Shown in pieces: positions 10,410 to 21,670 of a stretch of DNA of 64,000 bases. The DNA is from Manihot esculenta (Eukaryota; Streptophyta; Magnoliopsida; Malpighiales; Euphorbiaceae). Both the position numbers and the translations under genes were made by a program. Location: positions 13,083,862 to 13,147,861 of the forward strand of contig NC_035168.2 of NCBI RefSeq assembly GCF_001659605.2. The letters run 5' to 3'. The notes beneath the pieces were generated by a model, which saw nothing but the letters and a program-made list of their open reading frames with translations, was not told where the DNA came from and made no database searches. Position 1 is the stretch's first letter, and every line of letters begins with the position of its first letter.

Positions 10410-10917
10410 GTGAGTAGAATAAACCTTTACGATTTAAAGCAATTAAATTATAAAGTTTTTAGCATGTTCATGCATCATGAATGCCATGTGATGAACTACG
10501 TTGTTTGCATTAGACTTCACGAATATGTTGCATTGCATTTATGATGTTGATGTGGATTGGTTATTGGATGATCCTTTAGTCCTCATATGATATGATGATG
10601 TTATGGCATGATACGGTATGGAAGTCCAGGTTGTACCCATTCTACGTCCCTGGCACGATGTAAGAGAAAGTCCAGGTTGTACGCATTCTACGTCCCTGGC
10701 ACATTGGTATGTTATGATATGTTATGTTAAGAGAAAGACCGGTTGTACCCATTCTACGTCCCGACACTTTGGAATGTAGAGGACTATTGGTGACAATACC
10801 ATCCGAGATGTGATTTGTTGTGATGTGTTGCATTACATGATGGCATGAGATTTAAATGTTTTCTATTATTCTGCTCACTGGGCTCTTGTAGCTCACCCCT
10901 TTTCCCTAATCCCCCAG
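10410..10917 (+). other. Predicted intron 2 in C1 leader
   Basis: The donor is GGCCAGAG|GTGAGTAG and the acceptor is CCTAATCCCCCAG|GACTGCAG, leaving a 73-nt exon between introns 1 and 2. The pattern is matched in H1 (29155-29660), D (44707 down to 44202), E (50406-50892) and F (47381-47793). The acceptor is followed by TGCAG|GTACG, which could act as a further acceptor/donor. Splicing has not been shown. Confidence 0.5.
10623..10767 (+). repeat. Stem cassette, three copies, in C1 5' LTR
   Basis: Each copy of about 33 bp reads GTCCAGG, then TTGTACCCATTCTACGTC, then CCTGGCAC, so CCAGG and CCTGG can pair around a loop; the third copy is CCGG/CCGACAC. It recurs at 25082-25226 (C1 3' LTR), 29371-29509 (H1), 36687-36840 (D), 50571-50742 (E) and, as a two-copy variant, 47561-47645 (F). 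Confidence 0.75.
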
Positions 10918-11403
10918 GACTGCAGGTACGGGCTAGACAGAGAAGTCAAGAAGAGTAAAGCCTTATGTTTGTATTAGATAGATAGTGGACATGATAAATT
11001 GTAAGATGATGTATAACTGAATAGTTATGTTATGTGTAATGATATTGAGGTTTAGAATTGTGCTTGACCATAGTTCATTGTAATCCCTTGTTGATGCATG
11101 ATCTTAGATATTTGATGATACAGATGTTAGCCAACTCAACACATGTATATCGCCCATTGGGGCATTGATGAGATCCCACAGAGGGGTCAAGTTTATGATT
11201 ATGTTTTAGTGCATCCACAGGTTGAGTTTGGTGTATGAGGAATGAATGAAAGAAAAGTTTAAATTTTTACGTATGATTGTTGATCATGTATGGGATTAAA
11301 CAGGTTTACAGGTTACATGTCAGGCTTGCTACGGGTCCCGGCGGCCTTAAGGCGATCTGGATCCCAGCGCCGGTAGCGGTCCGATTTTTGGGTCGTTACA
11401 GAA

Positions 11404-11417
11404 TGGTATCAGAGCCC
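11404..11417 (+). promoter_or_regulatory. Primer-binding site of C1 (initiator Met tRNA type)
   Basis: TGGTATCAGAGCCC starts three bases after the LTR end and complements the 3' end of plant initiator tRNA-Met. Confidence 0.9.
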
Positions 11418-11670
11418 TAGGTTCATATGGTCGGACCTAGAGTGTCGGGCTCATAGATGTTATAGAAGGTCAAGCACAATAGGAAAATCATGTCCACTAG
11501 GATAGGATGTGGAGTCCTGTCTTGTTTGATGATGTGAAATGCCATGATTTTATACATGTGCATTAATGATATGCTATGCTATGTGATGTATGTGATGAGG
11601 GTTCATGTGTGCCCACATGAACCATATGATGCTAATGTTTGTATGATGTGTACTGTTTTTCAGAAATAGG
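11418..11670 (+). other. Gag leader of C1 with acceptor next to the start codon
   Basis: This noncoding leader includes TGTACTGTTTTTCAG ending at 11663, a good plant 3' splice acceptor, seven bases before the gag ATG. The same acceptor is in D (ending 43480) and E (ending 51625). Confidence 0.55.
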
Positions 11671-14600
11671 ATGAGAGGAACCCGTCGATCGGCAAGATTG
11701 ACCGGAGTACCACCTGAGGATGAGGGCACGAGCGCCCGTCCTCCTACATTGCCTAGGGCAATGTCTTGTAGAGCCAACAGAGAAAGAGTGTCAAGGGACC
11801 CTAGAAGGTCTTTTGATGCTAGCAGAAGGGGGACAGATAGGGGAGGAAGTTCTTCAGATGTGAGGGAGGTTATGGAAGAGGATCAGAGGAGGGATGGAAA
11901 CCTGGATGTGAGCATGGAGGAAGAAGGGACAGGAGAGTCACAGGGAGGCGTTCAGGCCTCGGGGTATGGTTTTCCACCCCATTATCCACCCTTCCCACAG
12001 GGTTCAGGGTATCCGATGAGAGGTACATCGGATTACTCCAGCTTTAACCCCTAACCTACCTACATGCCTTATCCACCTTTCTATCCACCTTACACACAGT
12101 ACCCAGCTTATCCACCCTCACCCTTCTATCCAAACCCGGCAAACCCCACCTCGGGGAATGCTGCACCCCCACCTCCACCACCTACAGAACCAGCAGCCCC
12201 AGTTACTCAACCACCTAGACCTAGCTCAGTCGATGGGAGCAAAGTGAAAATGACATATTACCTTAAGCTGGATGCTCCCAAATACAAGTCAGGGGATGAC
12301 CCCTTTGAGTATCTGAGAGTAGTGAAGACAATAACTGATGAGCTAGGGGCTAATGATAGCAGGGCCATTTAGATGGCGGGGTTCACCTTAAAGTGCAAGA
12401 AGGCACGAGAATGGTTCAAATGTTATGTGGACCTGAGACTAGACAGTATGACATGGGAGGAGTTTGCGAATGAGTTCGCTGGATGGGCTTTTCCAGACAG
12501 TTCCAGAGAACTGAAGATGATTGAGTTTGAGCAACTGAGGCAGTCAGAGCACTTGGGTGTAGAGGAGTTCACGGATAGATTCTTAGAGCTATTGCCTTTT
12601 TCAGGGCAAGCTCTAGATACAGATACGAAGAAAGCCAAGAGGTATGTTATGAAGCTGCATTCCAGGTACTCTTCATTGATTCAGTCAGCTGAGAGAGAAA
12701 GTTTCCACACTGTGGTGGATATGGCTCGAAGAATGGAGGCAAGTGCTATAGTTGAGGGGTCAGTGAAGCAGTCAGTGACCCAGTCTTCAGGGGTTAAGAC
12801 CCCAAGCAGAGGAGGGCCAGGTCTCTCTTCTCAGAGCTCAGGTAAGAAGAGGTGGGATAACACCACCGGGAAGCCGAAGAAGAATAAGTTTTGGAAGAAG
12901 TTGAAGTCCGGTCTGGGATTTGGCGGTGGCTCGAGCTCAGGCTCAGATGGTACAAAATGCCAGAGATGTGGAAGACCGCACAGGGGAGTGTGTCGAGCTG
13001 GGACTAATACATGTTTCAGATGCGGACAGGAGGGACACATAGCTCGGGAGTGTCCTAGAGCGCCTTTTATGGGCCAGCCCTAGCAGACAGCTTCTGGTAG
13101 TGTGGCACAGCCAGCGGCTCCAGCCACAACTCAGGGCAGTGGCAGAGGTAGAGGGAGAGGGGCAGCCTCTTCTTCTGGTTCCCGAGGTGAAGGTCCATCA
13201 GCTCCAGCCAGGATCTTCACCATGACTCAACAGGAGGCTAACACATCCAACACCGTAGTGTCAGGTAATCTCGTTATTGGGTGTTCTGATGTGTATGCAT
13301 TAATGGACCCGGGTGCATCTCATTCATTTGTTGCTCCGAGAGCCGTTGAGAGGTTGGGTCTGATAGTCTCTGGGTTAGAGTGTCCCCTATGGGTCAGTGG
13401 ACCCAAGTGTGACCCGTCAGTGGCAGTGTCAGTCTGCCAGTACAGTCCAGTTTTTGTTGAGGGAAGATGCCTCTCCGCCGACCTTGTGGTTCTAGATTTG
13501 ACAGACTTTGACGTCATTCTAGGGATGGATTGGCTATCTACCCATGGTGCTACCTTGGACTGCAGGGACAAGGTAGTCAGGTGCAGAGATCAGAACGGGT
13601 CAGAGGTCGTCTTCAGAGGAGACAAGAGGGGCACACCTAGAGGTCTGATATCAGCTCTTCAGGCTCGTAGGTTGCTTAGGAAGGGATGTCAGGGGTACTT
13701 AGCTCATGTGAGAGAGCTAGACAGTCAGGTCAGGGAGCCAGCCTCGGTGCCGGTTGTCAGAGAGTTTCAGGATGTCTTTCCAGATGAGCTTCCAGGTTTA
13801 CCACCTGCTAGGGAGATAGAGTTCGAGATAGAGTTGGTGCCTGGAACTAGACCGATCTCTATCCCTCCCTACAGGATGGCCCCAGCCGAGTTGAAGGAGT
13901 TGAAAGAGCAGTTGCAAGAGCTGGTAGAAAGGGGCTTCATCCGACAGAGTACCTCACCTTGGGGTGCTCCGGTCTTGTTTGTGAGAAAGAAGGATGGGTC
14001 CCTCAGACTTTGTATCGACTACAGGCAGTTGAACAAAGTCACTACCAAAAATAGGTACCCTCTGCCAAGGATCGATGATCTATTCGACTAGCTAGCAGGA
14101 GCGGGTTGTTTCTCCAAAATAGATCTGAGATCGGGGTACCATCAGCTAAGGATAAGGGATGAAGATGTGCCGAAGACAGCTTTCAGGACCAGATATGGGC
14201 ATTTTGAGTTCCTTGTAATGCCGTTCGGGTTAACCAACGCCCCTGCAGCATTCATGGATCTCATGAACAGAGTGTTTAGCCAATACCTGGATCACTTTGT
14301 TATTGTCTTCATAGATGATATCTTAGTGTATTCTAGGAATGCAGAGGAGCATGCCCATCATCTGAGGTTGGTTCTGCAGACTTTGAGGGAACATGGCTTG
14401 TATGCCAAGTTCTCTAAATGTGAGTTCTGGCTAAGGAGCATTTCGTTCTTGGGGCATGTAGTGTCAGAGAATGGGATTGAGGTGGACCCCAAGAAGACAG
14501 AAACTGTGGCTAGCTGGCCTAGACCCACTTCAGTGACAGAGATTAGAAGTTTCTTGGGTCTGGCAGGTTACTACAGGAGGTTCGTCCAGGACTTCTCAAA

Positions 14601-14785
14601 GATAGCAGCTCCTCTGACCAGGTTAACCAGGAAGAATCAAAAGTTTGTGTGGACCGACCAGTGTGAAGAGAGTTTTGAAGAGCTTAAGAAGAGGTTGACT
14701 TCAGCACCAGTTTTAGCTCTGCCATCTAGTGATAAAGACTTTACAGTCTTTTGTGATGCGTCCCGTGTGGGACTGGGTTGTGTAC
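11671..14785 (+). pseudogene. C1 gag-pol, left part (gag to RNase H start)
   Basis: The start ATG 11671 is the conserved MRGTRRSARLTGVPPEDEG. A Pro/Tyr-rich segment follows, then a capsid domain (AREWFKCYV, WEEFANEFAGWAFP, VEEFTDRFLELLPF) and a knuckle pair ([12 protein letters not shown] variant near 12959, [14 protein letters not shown] near 13013). Then come the protease core DPGASHSF near 13307 and an RT with [16 protein letters not shown] and FIDD. One frame carries four stops: TAA 12052-12054, TAG 12370-12372, TAG 13081-13083 and TAG 14089-14091. The three TAGs match CAG codons in other copies. Element B splits the frame in RNase H right after GLGCV. Confidence 0.92.
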
Positions 14786-17037
14786 TGACAGAGCGGTTGT
14801 CGAAGCCGGTCAAAATAAATAACCTTTTTAACTACCATCAATATTAAAACTGTAGACAGTGGTAAAAGGATCGTATCCACAGGGAATTGATACTTATTTA
14901 CCTTCCTTGAGTAGACCAAATGAACAAACAGAAAATAAATAAACAATGAAAATAAATTGCGAGTAAAGTAAATAAGGGGGGTTTGAGATTGATTTGATTA
15001 AACTAATGGTGGAAACAATAAAGTAAAGCAAATAATAAAAATAAAGAGAAAACAAATAAGAGAAAAGCTCTAGTTGAAGATTCGGATTCACTTTAAGTTG
15101 ATGGGATTGATCATTGACTCATATGTTCCTTTGTTGATTCAATAAATTGGCCATGGAGATTGAAGAAGCTTCTCACATCCATTATCTCTCTTTTAGGTTA
15201 AATCAATTAGGGATAGTCCTCCAATTAATTACTAATTAACAATTGCCAAAGAACGTCTTTGAGCCACAGGCCTTATACAATAGTCAATCGCATAAAGAAA
15301 TAGAGAGAACCAATTCTAGTCACCCACATGCATGGAGACAACACTAGATCATGCAATTTCCTTGGTTTTTACACCAAGTGTTCTTATATTTGAGCAATCC
15401 AAGCAAATACGGACTAAGATTATTCAAACAACAATATATTACCTTGAAATCAAAGATCAATAGAGATCCGCAGGACAAAGCAATAATATCTTAAAGCACC
15501 AAATTACATGAATATTGAAAAGCAACTAAAGATTAACCATGTAGTTCAAGTCTCTCAATCCAAAAATACAACCAAAGTTTCACCAAATCCTCAACTAGAA
15601 AAAAGGTTTCAGCCACTCATGGCTGAAACAAAAACTAAAAATAAAGAAAGGAAGAAAGAGAAGATGTCACTTGCAATCCCGTAGGTGTCTCCCAGGGGGA
15701 GTGTAAAGACCCTGTAGAGGCTTCTTATGTGGCTTTTTATAGTTGAAAAGTGTTGCCCTAGGTCATACTTACTGCCCAAGAGGTATTTTCTGCCCAAGAT
15801 GTGTCTGAAAAGGAAAGAATCGCGCTTTTCGGCTTCAGAAGGAAGGCTGCGCGAAAATGCACTGCGAAAGGAAGTTGATGCGCGCGGTTTGGTCTCAGAA
15901 AGGGAAGGAGGCGCAGATTGTGCTTCCTAAATAAGTTTAGATGCTGACCTTGCTTCCTAATTAGTGTAGAGGCTGCCCAAGGTGCTGCCCATGTGCAACT
16001 TGCTGCCCAAGTTGTTGCAAACGAGGAAAGAATCGGACTGCAAGGCTTCAGAAAGAAGTTGGCGCGCAGATTGCCTTCAGAATAGGAAAGGAGCGTACCT
16101 TGTGCTTGAAAAGGAAGGAAGAGCGATCCAAGGCTGCCAATAGAGGAAGAAAAGTCGTGGCTTGATGTTCATAAGGAAATATGCACGTACCAAGGCTTTC
16201 AGAAGAGGAAGGACGCGCGGATCATGCTTCCAGAAGAGGTGGCACGCGGACAGCACTGTATAGGAAATATTTGCTGTCCAAACTTCCTCTTTAGATGGAT
16301 CCTCTATTGAATTATGAATCTGGACTGAATGAAGGCCAAGTGCATAGAGATCTCCTTCCTGAATAGGGAGTGGTGCGCAGATTGTGTTGCAAGAGGCAAG
16401 TGGTGCGCAGTCATTGAATGCAGAAGGGAAAGTGGATCTGCCAAGTCTTTCCTTTTCAGGTGGAGCCTTCGTTTGAATTTTAAACGCTGAACGCAGAAGA
16501 GGCAAGTGTGCCTTCATGAGATCTTGCTGCCTAAATTGGAAGATACGACTGCTGCAGTATGTGCACATCTTTGAATAAGGAAAGAAATATCTGCGATTTG
16601 AATTTTAAATAATCCTCTGACTGAGCTTTCCTTATTTGCTTTTGCCTCTGCATTTTCCTCATTTGAAGACTTCCCTTTTCTGAAAACTTGCCTTATTTGA
16701 AGACTTTCCTTTCTTGGCACACGTTCAAAACAAGGCAGGAAGGATTCTGCAGTTCGAATTTCGGACAGTTTGCTGACTGTGCTTTCTGACTCTTTCCTTG
16801 TTTGGCACTTTCCATATATGAAACTTTCCTTATTTGGAACTTTCCATATATGAAAACTTTCCTTTTCTGGAACTTTCCATATTTGGCACTTTTTGGCAGT
16901 TTTAAGAGCGTTTTCTCCAGAATGTCTTTTCACACCTAGTTTCTGCAAAACATGAACAAAACAACCAAATTAGGCAGAAAATGTGCAAATAAACATCATT
17001 AAGATCATGATAATATGGCCTAAAATGCGCTCTGTCA
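14786..17037 (-). repeat. 3' LTR of element B
   Basis: TGACAGAGC and GCTCTGTCA termini are present, with a minus-strand TATA box at 15733-15741. Minus-strand copies of the GGAAAG repeat lie near 16790-16890. Confidence 0.93.
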
Positions 17038-17056
17038 AATACCCCCACACCTAACC
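17038..17056 (-). promoter_or_regulatory. Polypurine tract of element B
   Basis: On the minus strand this reads GGTTAGGTGTGGGGGTATT, identical to element A, directly before the 3' LTR. Confidence 0.8.
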
Positions 17057-18061
17057 TTTTGCTTGTCCTCAAGCAAACAAACATAGTTAAACAAACTCTC
17101 TTTGCTTTGATCCTTATTTCCACTTAAGCTCTTACTCTAGACCCCTATTTTGAATCATTGCAATAAAGAATGTATGCATCAAGGTTACTTACCTCTTTCC
17201 TTGTTTCCCTTTACTTACCATGGCTAGGATTGGTTTTCCTCAAGAGAGAGATCATACATGCACATTTCATTTGTTCAGTTAAGACATGTTCTAGCTTTCA
17301 GAGTGACTTGCCCTTACCTCGAAGTACTTTATTCAGCCTTTTTGCACTTTAAACTTGCTTGAAAAAGTCACCAACCTTTTGACGTGAAGGTACATATTGG
17401 TGATACCCACCCCCAGTTACTCAGTTGGTCACCTGTCCAAGTGGCTACTAGCTCTGTTCATAGTCTTTTGACCATTGGAACAGTTTTCAATTTGTGCTCA
17501 TGAAGTCTAGGCATTTTCTGAATTTATTTTTTCTCAATGATTTGGGCAAATCAACACCAATTGCTAACACAAGTCACATTAAGTTTATTCACACATCAAT
17601 CAATTCATTCTCTCAAATGAGTGTCATCAATATATTTTTCACCATGGCAAGCTTAAAGATTCAATTCAAAGGCAATTCCCAAACATGAATACATTTCATT
17701 GCAATTGATTCAACATAGGTTTAAAGAGTTATCACATCAATGGGGTCATGGAAAGAAAGTTCATCCAACATAGTTCATCAATTTGAGTAAAGCAAATCAG
17801 AAAGAAGAAGACCATGGTTGATCAAACACAAACTGAAAGGAAAACTGAAAAGAAAATGCAAACTAAAAGAAAAAACTGAAAGGAAAATGCAAACTGAAAG
17901 GAAAAATGTGTCTAAAGCAAAAAATTAAAAATTTCAGAGATCCGCACCCCCACACCTAAATCATGCATTGTCCTCAATGTATAGAAAACATAAAAGAACA
18001 AAGAAAACTGAGTACTCCCCTGGTGTGGTGTTGTATGGTGCGATCCACTTGGCAAGTTGTC
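17057..18061 (-). other. 3' noncoding region of element B
   Basis: This is homologous to 3691-4660 of element A in reverse. It includes the second PPT-like tract (GGTGTGGGGG on the minus strand near 17946-17957) next to GAGGACAATGCATG. No credible coding frame is present. Confidence 0.65.
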
Positions 18062-19282
18062 TCAAGTAATTGGGGGAGGAAAAAGGGTCCCAACAGAATT
18101 AAGTGAATAGTGTAGCACGCCTTTTGATTTAGTCTTAACCCATCTTATTTCTTTCATGTACTCGTGAAGTAACATGATCAGTTTCTCCTCTTTCAGATGA
18201 GGTGTGCCTCTAGCCCTTATGTTTGCATTTTTTAGCACTTCGAGCTTCAATTGATATTTCTCCATATGTAGCTGCAGTTTAGCATTGAGTTCGGGCAAAA
18301 CAAATTCTACCTTGTCCGGAGGTTTGGGAAAGCATAGATCTTCATGCTCCTTTGGTTTTGGATCTTGGATTTCCATTTGTTCCTTGTGAGCCTGGGCTTT
18401 TTGCATTGGAAGGCTGAAAGGAGTTTCAGATTCTTCTTTCTGCGCAGAACTTACCCGAAAGGGAGGCGGAAGACCACTGATCTGCGATTGAAGCTGAAAG
18501 GACACAACTGAAAGGCTTTCAGGTACTCCTTCTTGCGCAAGGTTGGTCTGCAATGGGAGGCTAGAAGGAGTTTCATGCGATGGAAGCTGAAGAAGTGTGA
18601 CTGGAAGTGTTGCAGGACTGTCCTGCGCAAGGTTGATCTGCGCACCAAGCTGAAGTGGTGCGATCTGCTTCTGTTCATTCTGCGCATGGCTGCAGTCCAC
18701 CTGTTGGATGCAACAGTCAGTTTCTTTCAGTTCTGGCTCTTTCTGGCTCTCTTTCCTGCAAGGATCATCATTTAGCATATCATTTTGATTTACATAAAAA
18801 ACATCTTGGCTCATAAAATCAATGATATCTAAAGCAACAAGTTCTGTTTGATCAGTTTGATTGGACAAACTATCTTCTGGTTGGGTTTCTTCAGCAACTT
18901 GTTCTTGTACTTGCCATCTTTCATCATCAGCTTGACGCTCTTCCTCTTTTCTTACCATGTCTTCTCTCCATTTGGCGGCTACTCGATCCACTTCCTGTTG
19001 GAAATTGTGCAAAGTCTCCAACATCTTATAAAGATTAGTTCTGGTATCTTCAGGTATTGCATATCTCGGCTGTCCATAGAATCTTTCACATGCATGTACT
19101 TGTTGGAGTTGTTGTTCTTCAAAAGCTTGTTCAGCTTGGTCTATAACAAAACTTCTCATAGCAGCGATTTGTTCATAAAGTTCCACAAGGCGGAAAGGTG
19201 TACTTACCGCGTCTTGTTCTATGGTTAAATCTTTCAATAAAGATGTTAGAAAAGAAAGATCAGATCTACTTACCTCATCCAT
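18062..19282 (-). CDS. Gag-like ORF of element B (406 aa, uninterrupted)
   Basis: The ORF opens at MDEVSRSDLSFLTSLL, about 130 bases after the primer-binding site, and closes before the noncoding region. The N-terminal 150 residues are predicted helical and Glu/Gln-rich (for example QAEQAFEEQQLQQ, REDMVRKEEERQADDERW) and look coiled-coil-forming. The C-terminal half matches the element A ORF (QTDQTELV, KETDCCIQQVDCSHAQNEQKQ, KPKEHEDLCFPKPPDKVEFVLPE). The zinc-knuckle segment and the NAITLR phrase seen in A are absent; VHACERFYGQPRY marks where the two proteins rejoin. No catalytic motif is present. I infer a degenerate or specialised gag-like protein. A role in packaging by a helper element is possible but cannot be read from sequence. 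Confidence 0.7.
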   Translation of the reverse strand: MDEVSRSDLSFLTSLLKDLTIEQDAVSTPFRLVELYEQIAAMRSFVIDQAEQAFEEQQLQQVHACERFYGQPRYAIPEDTRTNLYKMLETLHNFQQEVDRVAAKWREDMVRKEEERQADDERWQVQEQVAEETQPEDSLSNQTDQTELVALDIIDFMSQDVFYVNQNDMLNDDPCRKESQKEPELKETDCCIQQVDCSHAQNEQKQIAPLQLGAQINLAQDSPATLPVTLLQLPSHETPSSLPLQTNLAQEGVPESLSVVSFQLQSQISGLPPPFRVSSAQKEESETPFSLPMQKAQAHKEQMEIQDPKPKEHEDLCFPKPPDKVEFVLPELNAKLQLHMEKYQLKLEVLKNANIRARGTPHLKEEKLIMLLHEYMKEIRWVKTKSKGVLHYSLNSVGTLFPPPIT

Positions 19283-19396
19283 GATTCAGATGTGCGATTG
19301 AGATGTTTCAAAAGATGGTCTGCGATGACGTGCTCTCTTTTTTTTTTTTTTTTTTTAAATTTGGTCCTGAAAGAAAAACAAATAAGTTAAATCAAC

Positions 19397-19414
19397 TCCC
19401 CGGCAACGGCGCCA
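19397..19414 (-). promoter_or_regulatory. Primer-binding site (Asp tRNA type) of element B
   Basis: On the minus strand TGGCGCCGTTGCCGGGGA lies four bases inside the 5' LTR end, a perfect 18-base match to the complement of the tRNA-Asp 3' end as I recall it. Confidence 0.9.
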
Positions 19415-19418
19415 ATTT

Positions 19419-21670
19419 TGACAGAGCGGTTGTCGAAGCCGGTCAAAATAAATAACCTTTTTAACTACCAACAATATTAAAACTGTAGACAGTGGTAAAA
19501 GGATCGTATCCACAGGGAATTGATACTTATTTACCTTCCTTGAGTAGACCAAATGAACAAACAGAAAATAAATAAACAATGAAAATAAATTGCGAGTAAA
19601 GTAAATAAGGGGGGTTTGAGATTGATTTGATTAAACTAATGGTGGAAACAATAAAGTAAAGCAAATAATAAAAATAAAGAGAAAACAAATAAGAGAAAAG
19701 CTCTAGTTGAAGATTCGGATTCACTTTAAGTTGATGGGATTGATCATTGACTCATATGTTCCTTTGTTGATTCAATAAATTGGCCATGGAGATTGAAGAA
19801 GCTTCTCACATCCATTATCTCTCTTTTAGGTTAAATCAATTAGGGATAGTCCTCCAATTAATTACTAATTAACAATTGCCAAAGAACGTCTTTGAGCCAC
19901 AGGCCTTATACAATAGTCAATCGCATAAAGAAATAGAGAGAACCAATTCTAGTCACCCACATGCATGGAGACAACACTAGATCATGCAATTTCCTTGGTT
20001 TTTACACCAAGTGTTCTTATATTTGAGCAATCCAAGCAAATACGGACTAAGATTATTCAAACAACAATATATTACCTTGAAATCAAAGATCAATAGAGAT
20101 CCACAGGACAAAGCAATAATATCTTAAAGCACCAAATTACATGAATATTGAAAAGCAACTAAAGATTAACCATGTAGTTCAAGTCTCTCAATCCAAAAAT
20201 ACAACCAAAGTTTCACCAAATCCTCAACTAGAAAAAAGGTTTCAGCCACTCATGGCTGAAACAAAAACTAAAAATAAAGAAAGGAAGAAAGAGAAGATGT
20301 CACTTGCAATCCCGTAGGTGTCTCCCAGGGGGAGTGTAAAGACCCTGTAGAGGCTTCTTATGTGGCTTTTTATAGTTGAAAAGTGTTGCCCTAGGTCATA
20401 CTTACTGCCCAAGAGGTATTTTCTGCCCAAGATGTGTCTGAAAAGGAAAGAATCGCGCTTTTCGGCTTCAGAAGGAAGACTGCGCGAAAATGCACTGCGA
20501 AAGGAAGTTGATGCGCGCGGTTTGGTCTCAGAAAGGGAAGGAGGCACAGATTGTGCTTCCTAAATAAGTTTAGATGCTGACCTTGCTTCCTAATTAGTGT
20601 AGAGGCTGCCCAAGGTGCTGCCCATGTGCAACTTGCTGCCCAAGTTGTTGCAAACGAGGAAAGAATCGGACTGCAAGGCTTCAGAAAGAAGTTGGCGCGC
20701 AGATTGCCTTCAGAATAGGAAAGGAGCGTACCTTGTGCTTGAAAAGGAAGGAAGAGCGATCCAAGGCTGCCAATAGAGGAAGAAAAGTCGTGGCTTGATG
20801 TTCATAAGGAAATATGCACGTACCAAGGCTTTCAGAAGAGGAAGGACGCGCGGATCATGCTTCCAGAAGAGGTGGCACGCGGACAGCACTGTATAGGAAA
20901 TATTTGCTGTCCAAACTTCCTCTTTAGATGGATCCTCTATTGAATTATGAATCTGGACTGAATGAAGGCCAAGTGCATAGAGATCTCCTTCCTGAATAGG
21001 GAGTGGTGCGCAGATTGTGTTGCAAGAGGCAAGTGGTGCGCAGTCATTGAATGCAGAAGGGAAAGTGGATCTGCCAAGTCTTTCCTTTTCAGGTGGAGCC
21101 TTCGTTTGAATTTTAAACGCTGAACGCAGAAGAGGCAAGTGTGCCTTCATGAGATCTTGCTGCCTAAATTGGAAGATACGACTGCTGCAGTATGTGCACA
21201 TCTTTGAATAAGGAAAGAAATATCTGCGATTTGAATTTTAAATAATCCTCTGACTGAGCTTTCCTTATTTGTTTTTGCCTCTGCATTTTCCTCATTTGAA
21301 GACTTCCCTTTTCTGAAAACTTGCCTTATTTGAAGACTTTCCTTTCTTGGCACACGTTCAAAACAAGGCAGGAAGGATTCTGCAGTTCGAATTTCGGACA
21401 GTTTGCTGACTGTGCTTTCTGACTCTTTCCTTGTTTGGCACTTTCCATATATGAAACTTTCCTTATTTGGAACTTTCCATATATGAAAACTTTCCTTTTC
21501 TGGAACTTTCCATATTTGGCACTTTTTGGCAGTTTTAAGAGCGTTTTCTCCAGAATGTCTTTTCACACCTAGTTTCTGCAAAACATGAACAAAACAACCA
21601 AATTAGGCAGAAAATGTGCAAATAAACATCATTAAGATCATGATAATATGGCCTAAAATGCGCTCTGTCA
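19419..21670 (-). repeat. 5' LTR of element B
   Basis: The LTR is 2,252 bp, the same length as the 3' LTR. The promoter TATA box reads on the minus strand at 20366-20374. Confidence 0.93.

Larger units (their letters stand above)
9168..11400 (+). repeat. 5' LTR of C1
   Basis: The LTR is 2,233 bp, TGTAATACCCGG to GGGTCGTTACA. Ordered parts are: U3 with palindrome block 1, TATA box, putative exon 1 and donor, palindrome block 2, putative exon 2, stem cassette, a conserved CTCACTGGGCT block, a GATGAGATCCCACAGAG block, and a conserved terminal GC-rich segment (GCTTGCTACGGGTCCCGG onward). Small ORFs here are shadows. Confidence 0.95.
14786..21670 (-). mobile_element. Element B: full-length non-autonomous Athila-like element in C1
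   Basis: The element is 6,885 bp, with 2,252-bp LTRs at 14786-17037 and 19419-21670 that differ at about five positions in my reading, most of them transitions. The target duplication TGTAC is perfect (14781-14785 and 21671-21675), within the RNase H frame of C1. Internal order on the minus strand is PBS, gag-like ORF, noncoding region, PPT. There is no pol. It belongs to the same family as A and is the youngest insertion with clear dating signs. Confidence 0.95.

Noticed and set aside
12052..12054. Programmed stop between gag segments in C1
   Set aside because: D and E have an open codon (TAC/TAT) at this place and the codon lies in the low-complexity Tyr/Pro region; it is best read as a chance mutation.
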